From NCBI RefSeq assembly GCF_000020965.1, contig NC_011297.1, positions 1,254,387 through 1,318,386 on the forward strand: a stretch of DNA of 64,000 nucleotides, given 5' to 3'. This document shows positions 35,901 to 45,067 of this stretch, one piece after another. This stretch comes from Dictyoglomus thermophilum H-6-12. Lineage in GTDB: Bacteria > Dictyoglomota > Dictyoglomia > Dictyoglomales > Dictyoglomaceae. Numbering within the stretch: position 1 is the first letter of the stretch; every line of letters starts with the position of its first letter. Under the pieces are notes generated by a model that ran no database searches, was not told where the DNA came from, and saw only the letters and a program-made list of their open reading frames with translations. The translations under genes were made by a program, and so were the position numbers.

Positions 35901-36001
35901 TAATTTTTCTGGAGAAAATAGACAGAAATTGCAATTTTTGAACAATTTTCTTAATATTACTCTATATTTTGCAGTATCTAAAAAATTTTTGCATTTTTTC
36001 T

Positions 36002-36586
36002 TTATTTTTTACCAAGATTAACTCTATATATCGGAGTATAGATGGGTCCCTCTGGAGTCAACTTACTTTCAAATAGTGTTATACTACTGACTAATACTAC
36101 TTCTTTATCAAAAAGCAGATCCTTTAAAATTCTAACATCCCTATCCTTGACCCTACCAAGGGTCAGATGAGGTGAAAAAGGTCTATCTTCTTTCCTAAAT
36201 CCCTTCTTTACTAGCCTTTTTTCAATAAAATCGAAAACCTTTTCTAAACCATCTAACCCCTCTTCTATTCCGATCCACAAAACTCTTGGACTTTTCAAGG
36301 AGGGAAAAGCTCCAAACCCCTCAAGAGAAATATAAAAAGGTTCGAAATAATATGAAGTTTCATCTAAGATACTTTTAATATCGTCAATTAGATTTTCTGG
36401 TGTTTCCCCGAGGAATTTAATGGTTAAGTGAAAATTTTCTCTCTCAACCCATTTAACATCTCCTAATACCGAATTTTTTAGTTCTTTTTGAAAACTTAAA
36501 ATATGATCTTTGATGCTATCTTCAAGCTCGATAGCTATAAATAACCTTCTATAAGCTATGTTCTTCTCAGAAGATTTCTTTGCCAT
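36002..36586 (-). CDS. thpR: RNA 2',3'-cyclic phosphodiesterase ThpR (LigT)
   Basis: 2H-family phosphoesterase that opens 2',3'-cyclic phosphates on RNA ends (formerly called 2'-5' RNA ligase). Two HxTx motifs are present in 194 residues: HLTIKFLGE (about 53) and HLTLGRV (about 140). RLFIAIELED at about 15-24 is the normal family N terminus; the preceding 13 residues are an extension. It overlaps pgsA by 20 bases and ends the long minus-strand run. Cellular substrates are not known. Confidence 0.92.
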   Translation of the reverse strand: MAKKSSEKNIAYRRLFIAIELEDSIKDHILSFQKELKNSVLGDVKWVERENFHLTIKFLGETPENLIDDIKSILDETSYYFEPFYISLEGFGAFPSLKSPRVLWIGIEEGLDGLEKVFDFIEKRLVKKGFRKEDRPFSPHLTLGRVKDRDVRILKDLLFDKEVVLVSSITLFESKLTPEGPIYTPIYRVNLGKK

Positions 36587-37064
36587 ATTTATAGAAGTAA
36601 TAAAAACCTGAATAAAGAGTAAGAACTAAAGATATCATTAGTAGTATATATTTAAAAGGTAAGTTCCACAAATATAACAAAATACTGAAATCTTGAAAAA
36701 AGGTCTTCAACTTACCTGATTTTAAAGCTGGAAGAACAATACCTTTTTGAACAAGAGAGAGCCTCAAACCAGTAACCATAAATTCTCTAAAAAGGATTAA
36801 TATGACAATCCAAGGAGAGAAGTACTTTAACCATACAAAATAAACCAATATACCTAAAACAAGAATCTTGTCTGCAAGAGGATCAAGAAATTTACCTAAA
36901 TCGGAGATTTTATTATATCTCCTTGCTATCTTTCCATCTAAATAATCGGTAAATACAGCAAGAATAAACAATATCCCAGATAAAAAGGCATTTACTTCTA
37001 TGAGAATAACTATAGGAAATAACATAAAAATTCTTATAATTGTTAAAATGTTAGGCAAATTCAT
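36567..37064 (-). CDS. pgsA: CDP-diacylglycerol-glycerol-3-phosphate 3-phosphatidyltransferase
   Basis: Integral membrane enzyme making phosphatidylglycerol phosphate. The CDP-alcohol phosphotransferase motif DG-x2-AR-x8-G-x3-D-x3-D is complete in DYLDGKIARR and SDLGKFLDPLADK (about 41-68). 165 residues, about five hydrophobic segments; NLPNILTIIRI at the N terminus is typical. It overlaps rimO by four bases and thpR by 20. It could in principle use another alcohol such as inositol phosphate, but PGP synthase is the usual product in this setting. Confidence 0.92.
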   Translation of the reverse strand: MNLPNILTIIRIFMLFPIVILIEVNAFLSGILFILAVFTDYLDGKIARRYNKISDLGKFLDPLADKILVLGILVYFVWLKYFSPWIVILILFREFMVTGLRLSLVQKGIVLPALKSGKLKTFFQDFSILLYLWNLPFKYILLMISLVLTLYSGFYYFYKYGKEIF

Positions 37065-38383
37065 ACTAACTCTCCCAAAAGGTCATAAGCTCTATATTTT
37101 TTTATTTTCACTCTAACTCTATCTCCTATACTTATAGATCTTGAGCCTTCCTTGGGTATCATTATTACCCCATCTACTTCAGGAGCCTCTCGCCAACTTC
37201 TACCTATAAAGTATTTACCTTTCTCATTTTCAATTATCACATCAAACTCTCTTCCTAAAAGTTTTGCATTCAGTTTTTTTGAGATCTCTTTCTGAGTACT
37301 CATCAATATATCGTATCTTCTTATTTTCTCGTCCTCATCTATTTGGCCATCAAAATTCTTAGATATAGTCCCTTCCTCATTATAATATGTAAAAGCCCCC
37401 AATCTATCAAAAGGATAAGCCTTTATAAAAGCTATAAGTTCTTCAAAATTTTCTTCCGTTTCTCCAGGAAAGCCAACCATTACAGTAGTTCTTATTACAG
37501 CATCTTCAAAATTCTCCCTTATCGTACTCCAAACCCTTATAATATCATCCTTTTTATAACTTCTATTCATCTTCTTTAATATCTCATCATTTACATGCTG
37601 AATAGGAATATCAAAATAAGGAACTACTTTCTCGGAAACTTTTATAAAATTAATAAGGTCTTTGGTTACACGAGAAGGGTAAGAATACAAAATTCTTACA
37701 TAAAAATCTCCTTTTATATTCTCAATACTTTTCAATAAATCCACAAGAGCAGACTTTCCGTATAAATCTTCTCCATACCGAGTAGTATCTTGAGCAATAA
37801 GATTTATCTCTTTAACACCTTTTTGCACCAATATCTCTACTTCTTTTATAATATCATCTATGCTCCTACTTCTGAGTCTTCCACGAATAAATGGAATGGT
37901 ACAATAACTACAAAAATTATTACACCCCTCAGAAATTTTTACATAAACCCAGAAATTAGGAGAAATTAAAACTCTGGGCATCTTATGTGTATACATAAAA
38001 GAAGAAGCAGGAGAAGAATGGATTTTTCTTTCTCCATTAGAGGTTATTAGAGAAACAAATTTATCATATTCTCCAGGTCCAATAAAAAGATCCACAAAAG
38101 GATATCTATCCTCTAACTCTTTCTCAAATCTTTCTACATAACAGCCTGTAACTACAATTTTCAAGTTTTTATTATTCTCCTTATACTCTTTCAAAAAATT
38201 AATATTCTCTTCTGCTTCTTGCCATGCTGGTTTTATAAAAGCACAAGTATTCACTAGCACAAGATCTGCCTCTCCAAGATAAGGAGTAAAAGTATAACCA
38301 AGCTCTTTTAAAAATCCCATAAGAATTTCCGTATCAACTTGATTCTTTGAACATCCAAGATGTATAATTCCAGCTTTTTTCAT
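37061..38383 (-). CDS. rimO: Ribosomal protein S12 methylthiotransferase RimO
   Basis: Radical-SAM enzyme adding a methylthio group to Asp88 of ribosomal protein S12. 440 residues: N-terminal UPF0004 domain with LGCSKNQVDTE and VNTCAFIKPA, radical-SAM motif CNNFCSYCTIPFIRGRLRSR, and C-terminal TRAM domain (SISIGDRVRVKIKKYRAYDLLGE). LGCSKN and the lack of the MiaB-style C-terminal signature support RimO over MiaB. Overlaps its neighbours by four bases each. Confidence 0.93.
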   Translation of the reverse strand: MKKAGIIHLGCSKNQVDTEILMGFLKELGYTFTPYLGEADLVLVNTCAFIKPAWQEAEENINFLKEYKENNKNLKIVVTGCYVERFEKELEDRYPFVDLFIGPGEYDKFVSLITSNGERKIHSSPASSFMYTHKMPRVLISPNFWVYVKISEGCNNFCSYCTIPFIRGRLRSRSIDDIIKEVEILVQKGVKEINLIAQDTTRYGEDLYGKSALVDLLKSIENIKGDFYVRILYSYPSRVTKDLINFIKVSEKVVPYFDIPIQHVNDEILKKMNRSYKKDDIIRVWSTIRENFEDAVIRTTVMVGFPGETEENFEELIAFIKAYPFDRLGAFTYYNEEGTISKNFDGQIDEDEKIRRYDILMSTQKEISKKLNAKLLGREFDVIIENEKGKYFIGRSWREAPEVDGVIMIPKEGSRSISIGDRVRVKIKKYRAYDLLGELV

Positions 38384-39123
38384 GGCACTCTAAGTTTTAC
38401 AACTTCTCCCTTCTTACCCAAAGTTCCTATATTCTTATCGTTATAATATATCTCAAGCCCACCCGCATTTCCTATATGAAAGTAAAGAGAGGTATAAGTC
38501 CAAGTTATAGTATCTCCTCTTTTTAAAATACCTTCATAAATAGTTTTATCTTCGTAGTTAACTCTGAGCCAAACCCTATCTAAGGCTACAACTTTTATAG
38601 TATTAGTGAAAGTGTTTGTATTAGTAACGCTAACTTCATTACCAATTTCATCAACCTTACTACTCTCAATAGTCTTAGTATAACTTTCTGGTATATTTAT
38701 CTCATAAGACGTTATATCTCTGTTTTTAAAATTATTACTCATAACTTCTTTATTATTCAATTTTACTGTTAAAAATACTGTTAGAAATATGATGGATATT
38801 ACTAGGAAATAAGCTATGTATTTCAAAGAACTCTTTTTAGGCTTAACAAGCTCAGGTGAGCTTTCTTCCTTTTCTAACTGATACTGGGTATTATAAGTCT
38901 TAATTATCTCTTCTTCATTAAGACCAAGAAAATTAGAATATTTCCTTAAAATGCCTCTTTTATAAACCTCAGCAAGATTTACCTTATCATATTCATCATC
39001 TTCTAAGTGCTTGAGATACCTATAACTTATCTTTAAAAGATTTGCTACCTCTCTTAAAGATAAGCCTTTTTTTTCCCTTTCTTCTCTTAAAATCTCTCCT
39101 AAGCTTTTAGACTCTCTAACCAT
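38380..39123 (-). CDS. rodZ: RodZ-like membrane protein with N-terminal HTH
   Basis: Bitopic protein that couples the MreB cytoskeleton to wall synthesis. Residues about 8-75 form an Xre-type helix-turn-helix (LREEREKKGLSLREVANLL), about 100-120 the transmembrane helix, and the C-terminal part a DUF4115-type domain (about 170-247) after a Thr/Asn-rich linker. In RodZ the HTH binds MreB, not DNA. No mreB is in the window. It overlaps rluB by 25 bases and rimO by four. Confidence 0.88.
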   Translation of the reverse strand: MVRESKSLGEILREEREKKGLSLREVANLLKISYRYLKHLEDDEYDKVNLAEVYKRGILRKYSNFLGLNEEEIIKTYNTQYQLEKEESSPELVKPKKSSLKYIAYFLVISIIFLTVFLTVKLNNKEVMSNNFKNRDITSYEINIPESYTKTIESSKVDEIGNEVSVTNTNTFTNTIKVVALDRVWLRVNYEDKTIYEGILKRGDTITWTYTSLYFHIGNAGGLEIYYNDKNIGTLGKKGEVVKLRVP

Positions 39124-39824
39124 CTTATCTCATCATCTCTTAAAAATCTGATCTCTCCCGGTTTTAAATCACCTAATTTTATCTTTCCTATCTGTACCCT
39201 CTTAAGATTCAAAACCTTGTAATTAAAAAGAGCTAACATCCTTCTTATTTGTCTTTTCCATCCTTGATATAAGGTAATTTTTAAAAGAGATATATTTTTT
39301 CTTCTATTTTCCCAAATAATTTCAAATCCTGCAGGAAGAGTCCGTCCTTCCTCTAAAATAACACCTTCTCTAAGTTTTTTCAACTCCTCTTCCTTAGGTA
39401 TGCCATCAATTAATACTTCATATACTTTTGGAATTTTATACCTTGGATGGATAAGTACATTAGCTATCTCGCCATCATTAGTACATAATAAAAGTCCCTC
39501 ACTATCAAAATCCAACCTTCCCACAGGATAAACCCTAAAAGGGACTTTATCTCTTAAAAGATCTTTTATAGTTCTTCTTCCAAAGGGATCATATAAAGAA
39601 GATATATAACCTACAGGCTTGTATAAAGCAATATATATCTTCTTATCAGGTTTAACTATTTTGTTATCTATCTCTACTATATCTTTTTCTGGATCAATCT
39701 TAACCCCAAGGGTTCTAATTACTTCTCCGTTTACCTTCACTCTGCCCTCTAAAATAAGTTTTTCTGCCTTTCTTCTTGATGTAACCCCAGCCTTAGCTAT
39801 AAACTTTTGAAGCCTCTCCATCAT
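39099..39824 (-). CDS. rluB: Pseudouridine synthase RluB/RsuA family
   Basis: Makes pseudouridine at 23S rRNA 2605 (RluB) or 16S rRNA 516 (RsuA). 241 residues: S4 RNA-binding domain (MERLQKFIAKAGVTSRRKAEKLI, shown in parts) and catalytic domain with GRLDFDSEGLLLCTNDGE holding the Asp nucleophile and GWKRQIRRMLALF. Gene order scpA-scpB-rluB is a Firmicutes hallmark and favours RluB. The start overlaps the scpB stop as ATGA. Confidence 0.92.
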   Translation of the reverse strand: MMERLQKFIAKAGVTSRRKAEKLILEGRVKVNGEVIRTLGVKIDPEKDIVEIDNKIVKPDKKIYIALYKPVGYISSLYDPFGRRTIKDLLRDKVPFRVYPVGRLDFDSEGLLLCTNDGEIANVLIHPRYKIPKVYEVLIDGIPKEEELKKLREGVILEEGRTLPAGFEIIWENRRKNISLLKITLYQGWKRQIRRMLALFNYKVLNLKRVQIGKIKLGDLKPGEIRFLRDDEIRWLESLKA

Positions 39825-40318
39825 TTTTTTAGCTCTTCTTCATCCTCTATAGTGAAATATCTATAAAATTCATCACCAATACCGTATAAAAATGGTCTTC
39901 CTATGGTTTCTTTTCTGCCTACAATCTTTATCAATTTCTTCTCTAAGAGAGTACTCAGGACACTATCTACTTTTGCTCCTCTTATAGTTTCTATCTCCAC
40001 CTTAGTAATGGGCTGATGATAATAAACTATGGCAAGAGTCTCGAGAGCAGCTTTAGATAATCTTTCTCTTTTTCTCGAAGCATATCTCCATAAAACTGGT
40101 GCTACCTCAGGAGATGTTGCAAAGTCATAAGCACCATTTATTTTATAGAGATTAATACCTCGATTTTCATATTCCTCTTTTAACTCCTTTAAAACTTCCT
40201 CTACCTCATCTACGCTCATCTCTAATAATTTTGCGATTTCCTCAGGATAAAGAGGCTTTTCGGCAATAAATATTAACGCTTCTATTTGTTTCTTAGCTAT
40301 TAGCCTTATCTCTCTCAT
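39821..40318 (-). CDS. scpB: Segregation and condensation protein B
   Basis: Winged-helix dimer that joins ScpA and SMC in the bacterial condensin. 165 residues: IEALIFIAEKPLYPEEIAKLL, FATSPEVAPVLWRYA, LSKAALETLAIVYYHQPITKVEIETIRG, LLEKKLIKIVGRKETIGRPFLYG are all typical. It overlaps scpA by 26 bases and rluB by four. smc itself is not in the window. Confidence 0.95.
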   Translation of the reverse strand: MREIRLIAKKQIEALIFIAEKPLYPEEIAKLLEMSVDEVEEVLKELKEEYENRGINLYKINGAYDFATSPEVAPVLWRYASRKRERLSKAALETLAIVYYHQPITKVEIETIRGAKVDSVLSTLLEKKLIKIVGRKETIGRPFLYGIGDEFYRYFTIEDEEELKK

Positions 40319-40952
40319 AAGTTTTCACCTTGAAGTATATATCTCCTAGGAACTCCTTTTGTTGTAAGATAACTTCATTTTTATTACTCATATCACACAA
40401 AACAAGAAAGTAACATATTGCTTCCAGTATGGTTTTTCTTTTAATGAGTTCTGAAAAGCTACCTTCTCTCTTGCTCAAAATCTCTTTATATTTTCCCTCA
40501 AAATCAAATTCATAATCGTCCTCAAGATAAGAAAGATCTAAAATAAGGCTATTTTTTCTTTCTAAGAACAGAAGATAAATCTCAGCTATATTTAGTTTTT
40601 TCTCAGGGATAAGCTCAATCTCGTCTTTTCTTTCTCTTCTAAATATTAACAAGCTCCTCTCTTCTTTTTCTCTCAAATATTCCGCCACATTTCTCCAAGA
40701 ATCATCGTAAAAATATAATTCTTCTTCTACCTTTTTTGGTTCTATGTCAACCTCTTTATTAAATACCTTCCTAATTTTTCCTTCTATAAGATCTACAGTT
40801 ACATCTAAAAAAGATGTTGTTAATTCAAGATCTTTCCATTTCTCTTCTCCTAGAGAAGAATACTGTTCAACAAGATCTTTCAAAGGAAAAACAGATATAT
40901 CGATCTCCTTCTGTAACAACTCCTTTATTGTAAGAAAGGGATTTACTATCAT
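40293..40952 (-). CDS. scpA: Segregation and condensation protein A (divergent N terminus)
   Basis: Kleisin of the SMC complex. 219 residues; LLQKEIDISVFPLKDLVEQY near the N terminus aligns with the usual LIKKNKLDIYDIPIAEITEQY, and the C-terminal SFSELIKRKTILEAICYFLVLCDM with the winged helix that contacts the SMC head. However the near-universal FEGPLDLLL that precedes this helix is replaced by NPFLTIKE. Start overlaps the trpS stop by four bases (ATGA). Assignment is supported by scpB overlap; function of the N-terminal difference is unknown. Confidence 0.82.
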   Translation of the reverse strand: MIVNPFLTIKELLQKEIDISVFPLKDLVEQYSSLGEEKWKDLELTTSFLDVTVDLIEGKIRKVFNKEVDIEPKKVEEELYFYDDSWRNVAEYLREKEERSLLIFRRERKDEIELIPEKKLNIAEIYLLFLERKNSLILDLSYLEDDYEFDFEGKYKEILSKREGSFSELIKRKTILEAICYFLVLCDMSNKNEVILQQKEFLGDIYFKVKTYERDKANS

Positions 40953-41938
40953 ACTATTTTTATCTTCATAGCCTCCCTAACAAGCTCCATAGTTTTTTGA
41001 GCCTCTTCTCTCGCCTTTTTGTTTCCTTCAACAAGGATACTCCAAGTAAGATCTCGATCTTTTGAGTAAATCTTCCTTTTCTCCCTTATAGGTGCTAAAA
41101 ACTGATTTAATTTCTCTGCAAGCTTCATCTTGCACTCAACACAGCCTATTTGAGCATTTCTACATGCATAATCAATTTCTGAAACCTCTTCCTTGTTAAA
41201 AATCTTGTGATAAGCAAACACTGTACATACCTCAGGATGCCCTGGGTCACTTCTTCTTATCCTTGCAGGATCAGTAATCATACTCCTTACTAATTTTTTC
41301 AATTCCTCTTCTTCTGTATCAAGGGGGATAGTATTTCCATAGCTTTTCGACATCTTCCTCCCATCAATTCCTACAAGCTCTGGTACCTCTGAAAGCTTTG
41401 CCTGAGGTTCAGGAAATATAGGTGAATAGAAATAATTAAATCTTCTTGCTATTTCTCTAGTAAGCTCCAAATGGGGAAGTTGATCTTCACCTACAGGAAC
41501 CGTATCTGCCCTATAAATTAATATATCTGCTGCCTGAAGTACAGGATATCCTAAAAATCCATAAGTCATGAGATCTCTTCCTTCAATCTCACGAAGTTGT
41601 TCCTTATAGGTGGGGTTTCTTTCAAGCCAGGGAAGAGGAACTATCATGGAAAACAGCAAAAAAAGTTCAGCATGTTCTAATATATCAGATTGTCTAAATA
41701 TCACAGATTTTTTAGGATCTATACCTACAGCCAGCCAATCACAAATCATATTAAATACATTCTCAACTACTTCTTCGGTCTCACGATAATGAGTGGTCAA
41801 AGCATGCCAATCAGCAATCTCAAAAAAACACTCGTAAGTATCTTGAAGCTCTACCCAATTTTTTAATACTCCTAAAAGGTGTCCTAAATGAAGTTTTCCT
41901 GTGGGCCTCATTCCACTAAGTATTCTTCCTGTCTTCAT
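40949..41938 (-). CDS. trpS: Tryptophanyl-tRNA synthetase
   Basis: Class I synthetase of 329 residues, a homodimer that charges tRNA-Trp. HIGH-type motif in MRPTGKLHLGHLLGVL (about 10-25), WHALTT, GYPVLQAADILIYRAD, GEDQLPHLELTREIARRFN, and KMSKSYGN (about 198-205). CRNAQIGCVECK has Cys pairs that could bind a cluster or zinc as seen in some thermophile TrpRS. No T-box precedes it. Confidence 0.96.
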   Translation of the reverse strand: MKTGRILSGMRPTGKLHLGHLLGVLKNWVELQDTYECFFEIADWHALTTHYRETEEVVENVFNMICDWLAVGIDPKKSVIFRQSDILEHAELFLLFSMIVPLPWLERNPTYKEQLREIEGRDLMTYGFLGYPVLQAADILIYRADTVPVGEDQLPHLELTREIARRFNYFYSPIFPEPQAKLSEVPELVGIDGRKMSKSYGNTIPLDTEEEELKKLVRSMITDPARIRRSDPGHPEVCTVFAYHKIFNKEEVSEIDYACRNAQIGCVECKMKLAEKLNQFLAPIREKRKIYSKDRDLTWSILVEGNKKAREEAQKTMELVREAMKIKIV

Positions 41939-41966
41939 TCATCTAAAACCTCCTAACTTATTAGGA

Positions 41967-42566
41967 TCATTTTAACCCTAAAAGATATAAGAATAAGTTC
42001 AGAAAAGGACTTATTATTATATATAATCCATTAGTTAATATCAAAACCATAAGTATTAGTACACCATAAAGACTTATAGATTGATAATACCTCCTGTATT
42101 TATAAGGAAGAATAGACTCTAATATATGAGAGCCGTCAAGAGGTGGAATAGGAATTAGATTAAATATTCCCAAAAATACATTTAGAATAGCAAGCTCTAT
42201 ACAAAACCTTATAAAACCTAACGGGAGTGGTAAATCAATTCTCCAAAAGATACTTACCAAGAAGGCAAGAATAAAATTAGCAAGAGGTCCCGCAAGAGAA
42301 ACCAATATGATACTTTTTTCTCCTCTCCTTAGATTATTAAAATTAACAGGAACAGGCTTTGCCCATCCAAACCTAAAAAAGAGAAGCATTAAAAATCCTA
42401 TGGGATCAATATGAGCTAAAGGATTTAGAGTTAACCTTCCTGAAAGTCTCGGAGTAATGTCACCCTCAATCTCCGCCATCTTACCATGGGCAAACTCATG
42501 AACAGTTATAGCAATTAATATGGCAACTATTCTCCATAAATAAGTAACTATATCGCTAAATTCCAT
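41967..42566 (-). CDS. Site-2 protease family (M50) zinc metalloprotease
   Basis: Intramembrane protease, 199 residues with about five hydrophobic segments. Zinc motif HEFAH (in TVHEFAHGKMAE) and the second motif NLIPIPPLDGSHIL are intact. No PDZ domain is present, so it belongs to the short YwhC/rip3-like group, not the RseP group. It stands between trpS and pdp (15 bases to pdp). Its substrate is unknown. Confidence 0.9.
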   Translation of the reverse strand: MEFSDIVTYLWRIVAILIAITVHEFAHGKMAEIEGDITPRLSGRLTLNPLAHIDPIGFLMLLFFRFGWAKPVPVNFNNLRRGEKSIILVSLAGPLANFILAFLVSIFWRIDLPLPLGFIRFCIELAILNVFLGIFNLIPIPPLDGSHILESILPYKYRRYYQSISLYGVLILMVLILTNGLYIIISPFLNLFLYLLGLK

Positions 42567-42581
42567 TCTTTCCTCCTAATT

Positions 42582-43886
42582 TTATGAAATAATATCTAAA
42601 ACTATAGGAAGAGGATCTTTCTTTTTATTCCCTATCTTTATTGCCTCTTTAAAAATTTCTTGAGCTTTCTTTAGCCTTTCAACTTCATTAGCATAAAAGG
42701 TTACAATAGGCTCGTTCTTTTCTATCTTATCCCCAACCTTCTTATAAAGCCTTATTCCTACTGATAAATCAATTTTATCCTCTTTTTTATCTCTTCCAGC
42801 ACCAAGAGCCATAACACTTAATGCTACTTTATGAGCATCTATATCTTCTACATATCCTCCCTCAAGAGAGTATATCTCTTTTTGAACCTTAGCATTTAGT
42901 AGAGGACTATAATCATCTATTATTTTTACGTCTCCACCTTGAGCTTTGACCATTTCTCTAAACTTCAACAAAGCCTTCCCGCTATTTAAATGTTCTAAAA
43001 TTTTATCCTTAGCCTCATCCTCATTTTTGTAATCTCCTATCAATTTTAAAGTCTCCACTCCAAGGGTAACTATAAGTTCCTTTAAATCTTTAGGACCTCC
43101 TCCCTTAAGAGTTTCAATAGCCTCCACAATCTCAAGAGAATTCCCAACAGCAAAACCTAAAGGCTGATCCATCTGAGAAAGTACTGCTACAATCCTTTTG
43201 CCAAAACCCTTTCCAATTCCCACCATTATCTTAGCAAGTTCTCTTGCGGAATTTATATCCTTTATAAAAGCTCCTTTTCCAACCTTAACGTCAAGAATTA
43301 TTACATCAGATCCACTTGCAATCTTTTTGCTCATAACACTACTTGCTATCAGTGGTATAGAATCTACAGTTCCCGTAACATCTCTCAATGCATATATCTT
43401 TTTATCCGCAGGAACCAAATCTTCTGTTTGCCCCACAATAGCAATGCCTATCTCCTTAACCTGTTTTATAAATTCTTCATCTTTCATGCTCGTTTTAAAA
43501 CCTGGAATAGATTCAAGTTTATCTATGGTCCCCCCTGTATGTCCTAAACTCCTACCAGACATCTTTGCCACAGGATATCCCATAGAAGCAATCAATGGAG
43601 CAAAAACCAATGTAGTTTTATCTCCTACTCCACCAGTACTGTGCTTATCTACCTTTATTCCAGGAATACCAGATAAATCTAATACCTTACCAGAATAGGC
43701 CATTTTTCTCGTTAAATTGATGGTTTCTTCCAAATTCATGCCCCTGAAGTAAATAGCCATCAAAAGAGCAGACATCTGATAATCTGGTATGTCTCCCTTA
43801 ACATAACCGTCTACTATAAAACTAATTTCTTCCTCACTTAGAGCCTCACCATTTCTTTTCTTAATAATGATATCTACCATTCTCAT
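42582..43886 (-). CDS. pdp: Pyrimidine-nucleoside (thymidine) phosphorylase
   Basis: Phosphorolysis of thymidine/uridine to base and (deoxy)ribose 1-phosphate. 434 residues: DIIIKKRNGEALSEEEI, the signature SGRSLGHTGGTIDKLESIPG, KHSTGGVGDKTT for phosphate, and a C-terminal GIRLYKKVGDKIEKNEPI domain. The ATG at 43886 (MRMVDII) follows a GGGTGG site; a GTG frame four codons earlier is less likely. It overlaps nothing but lies two bases from deoB, forming a salvage pair whose products feed pentose metabolism. Confidence 0.94.
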   Translation of the reverse strand: MRMVDIIIKKRNGEALSEEEISFIVDGYVKGDIPDYQMSALLMAIYFRGMNLEETINLTRKMAYSGKVLDLSGIPGIKVDKHSTGGVGDKTTLVFAPLIASMGYPVAKMSGRSLGHTGGTIDKLESIPGFKTSMKDEEFIKQVKEIGIAIVGQTEDLVPADKKIYALRDVTGTVDSIPLIASSVMSKKIASGSDVIILDVKVGKGAFIKDINSARELAKIMVGIGKGFGKRIVAVLSQMDQPLGFAVGNSLEIVEAIETLKGGGPKDLKELIVTLGVETLKLIGDYKNEDEAKDKILEHLNSGKALLKFREMVKAQGGDVKIIDDYSPLLNAKVQKEIYSLEGGYVEDIDAHKVALSVMALGAGRDKKEDKIDLSVGIRLYKKVGDKIEKNEPIVTFYANEVERLKKAQEIFKEAIKIGNKKKDPLPIVLDIIS

Positions 43887-43888
43887 AC

Positions 43889-45067
43889 TTATTTCCACCC
43901 TTCTTCTATTGTACTTAAAAAACTTTCTCCATGAAGATCATTTTTCACATTAAAGAAATCTGCAAGAGTCTTACCAAGATCAGAAAAGGTACTCCTAATA
44001 CCTAAAGGAAAAGTACGCTTAAAATTAGGAGAATAAATAAGTAAAGGAACATATTCTCTTGAATGATCTGTACTTGGAGTTGTAGGATCATTTCCATGAT
44101 CAGCTGTTATTATCAATAAGTCAAAGTCTGAAAGAAGTTTCATTATATCGGGAAGTGCGTCATCAAAATCTTTTAAGGCTTTTCCCATTCCCTCAGGATC
44201 ATTTCTATGTCCATATAACATGTCAAAATCTACCAAATTTACAAATATTAATCCTTCTCTTAACTTATTCCATGCTTCAAAGATATTTTTTATTCCCTCG
44301 CTATTATTATCTTGATGCAAAGATAAAGTTAAACCTCTTCCTGCGAAAAGATCCTCTATTTTTCCTACCCCTATCACATCATAATTATTTTCCTTTAAAT
44401 AATCCAATAAAGTCGCCTTGAAGGGAGGTAAAGAAAAATCTTTTCTTCTTGGCGTCCTATAAAAATTTCCAGGGGAGCCTGTAAAAGGTCTTGCAATAAC
44501 CCTTGCTACAGCATGCTCTCCTTGGAGTATATTCCTTGCAATCTCACACATCCTATAGAGTTCCTCTACAGGGATAACCTCTTCATGGGCAGCTATCTGG
44601 AAAACACTATCAGCCGAAGTATAGACAATAGGATACCCTGTCTTCATATGATATTCGCCAAGCTCTTTTATGATCTCTGTCCCTGATGCAGGCTTATTCC
44701 CAATCACTTTTCTTCCTATGGCTTTTTCAAAAGCCTCTATTACCTCTTTAGGAAAGCCATTAGGATAAACTGGAAAGGGTCTGTCAAGAATTAAGCCTGC
44801 AATCTCCCAATGTCCTGTAGTAGAATCTTTCCCAGGAGAAGCCTCAGCCATTTTACCATAAAAGGCTATTGGATTATCCTCTTTAGGAGTTCCAGGAATC
44901 TCTTCAATATTAGAAAGTCCCATTTTACCCATGTTAGGTAAACTAAGTCCACCCAAAGCCTTTGCAGTGTTTACCAAAGTATTGCTTCCTTCATCGTTAT
45001 ACTTCGCAGCATCTGGAAGTTCGCCTATTCCAACTCCATCCAAAACAATTAAAATAGCTCTTTTCAT
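43889..45067 (-). CDS. deoB: Phosphopentomutase
   Basis: Interconverts ribose or deoxyribose 1- and 5-phosphates; alkaline phosphatase superfamily, Mn-dependent. 392 residues with [16 protein letters not shown] (metal Asp), [12 protein letters not shown] with the phosphorylated Thr, [32 protein letters not shown], and [19 protein letters not shown] with the remaining metal ligands. Four-base overlap with the upstream recombinase; followed by pdp. Together the two complete nucleoside breakdown. Confidence 0.96.
   Translation of the reverse strand: MKRAILIVLDGVGIGELPDAAKYNDEGSNTLVNTAKALGGLSLPNMGKMGLSNIEEIPGTPKEDNPIAFYGKMAEASPGKDSTTGHWEIAGLILDRPFPVYPNGFPKEVIEAFEKAIGRKVIGNKPASGTEIIKELGEYHMKTGYPIVYTSADSVFQIAAHEEVIPVEELYRMCEIARNILQGEHAVARVIARPFTGSPGNFYRTPRRKDFSLPPFKATLLDYLKENNYDVIGVGKIEDLFAGRGLTLSLHQDNNSEGIKNIFEAWNKLREGLIFVNLVDFDMLYGHRNDPEGMGKALKDFDDALPDIMKLLSDFDLLIITADHGNDPTTPSTDHSREYVPLLIYSPNFKRTFPLGIRSTFSDLGKTLADFFNVKNDLHGESFLSTIEEGWK

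Noticed and set aside
43198-43698. 166-codon plus-strand frame inside pdp
   Set aside because: Antisense shadow of pyrimidine phosphorylase with biased composition (Ser/Leu/Pro rich).
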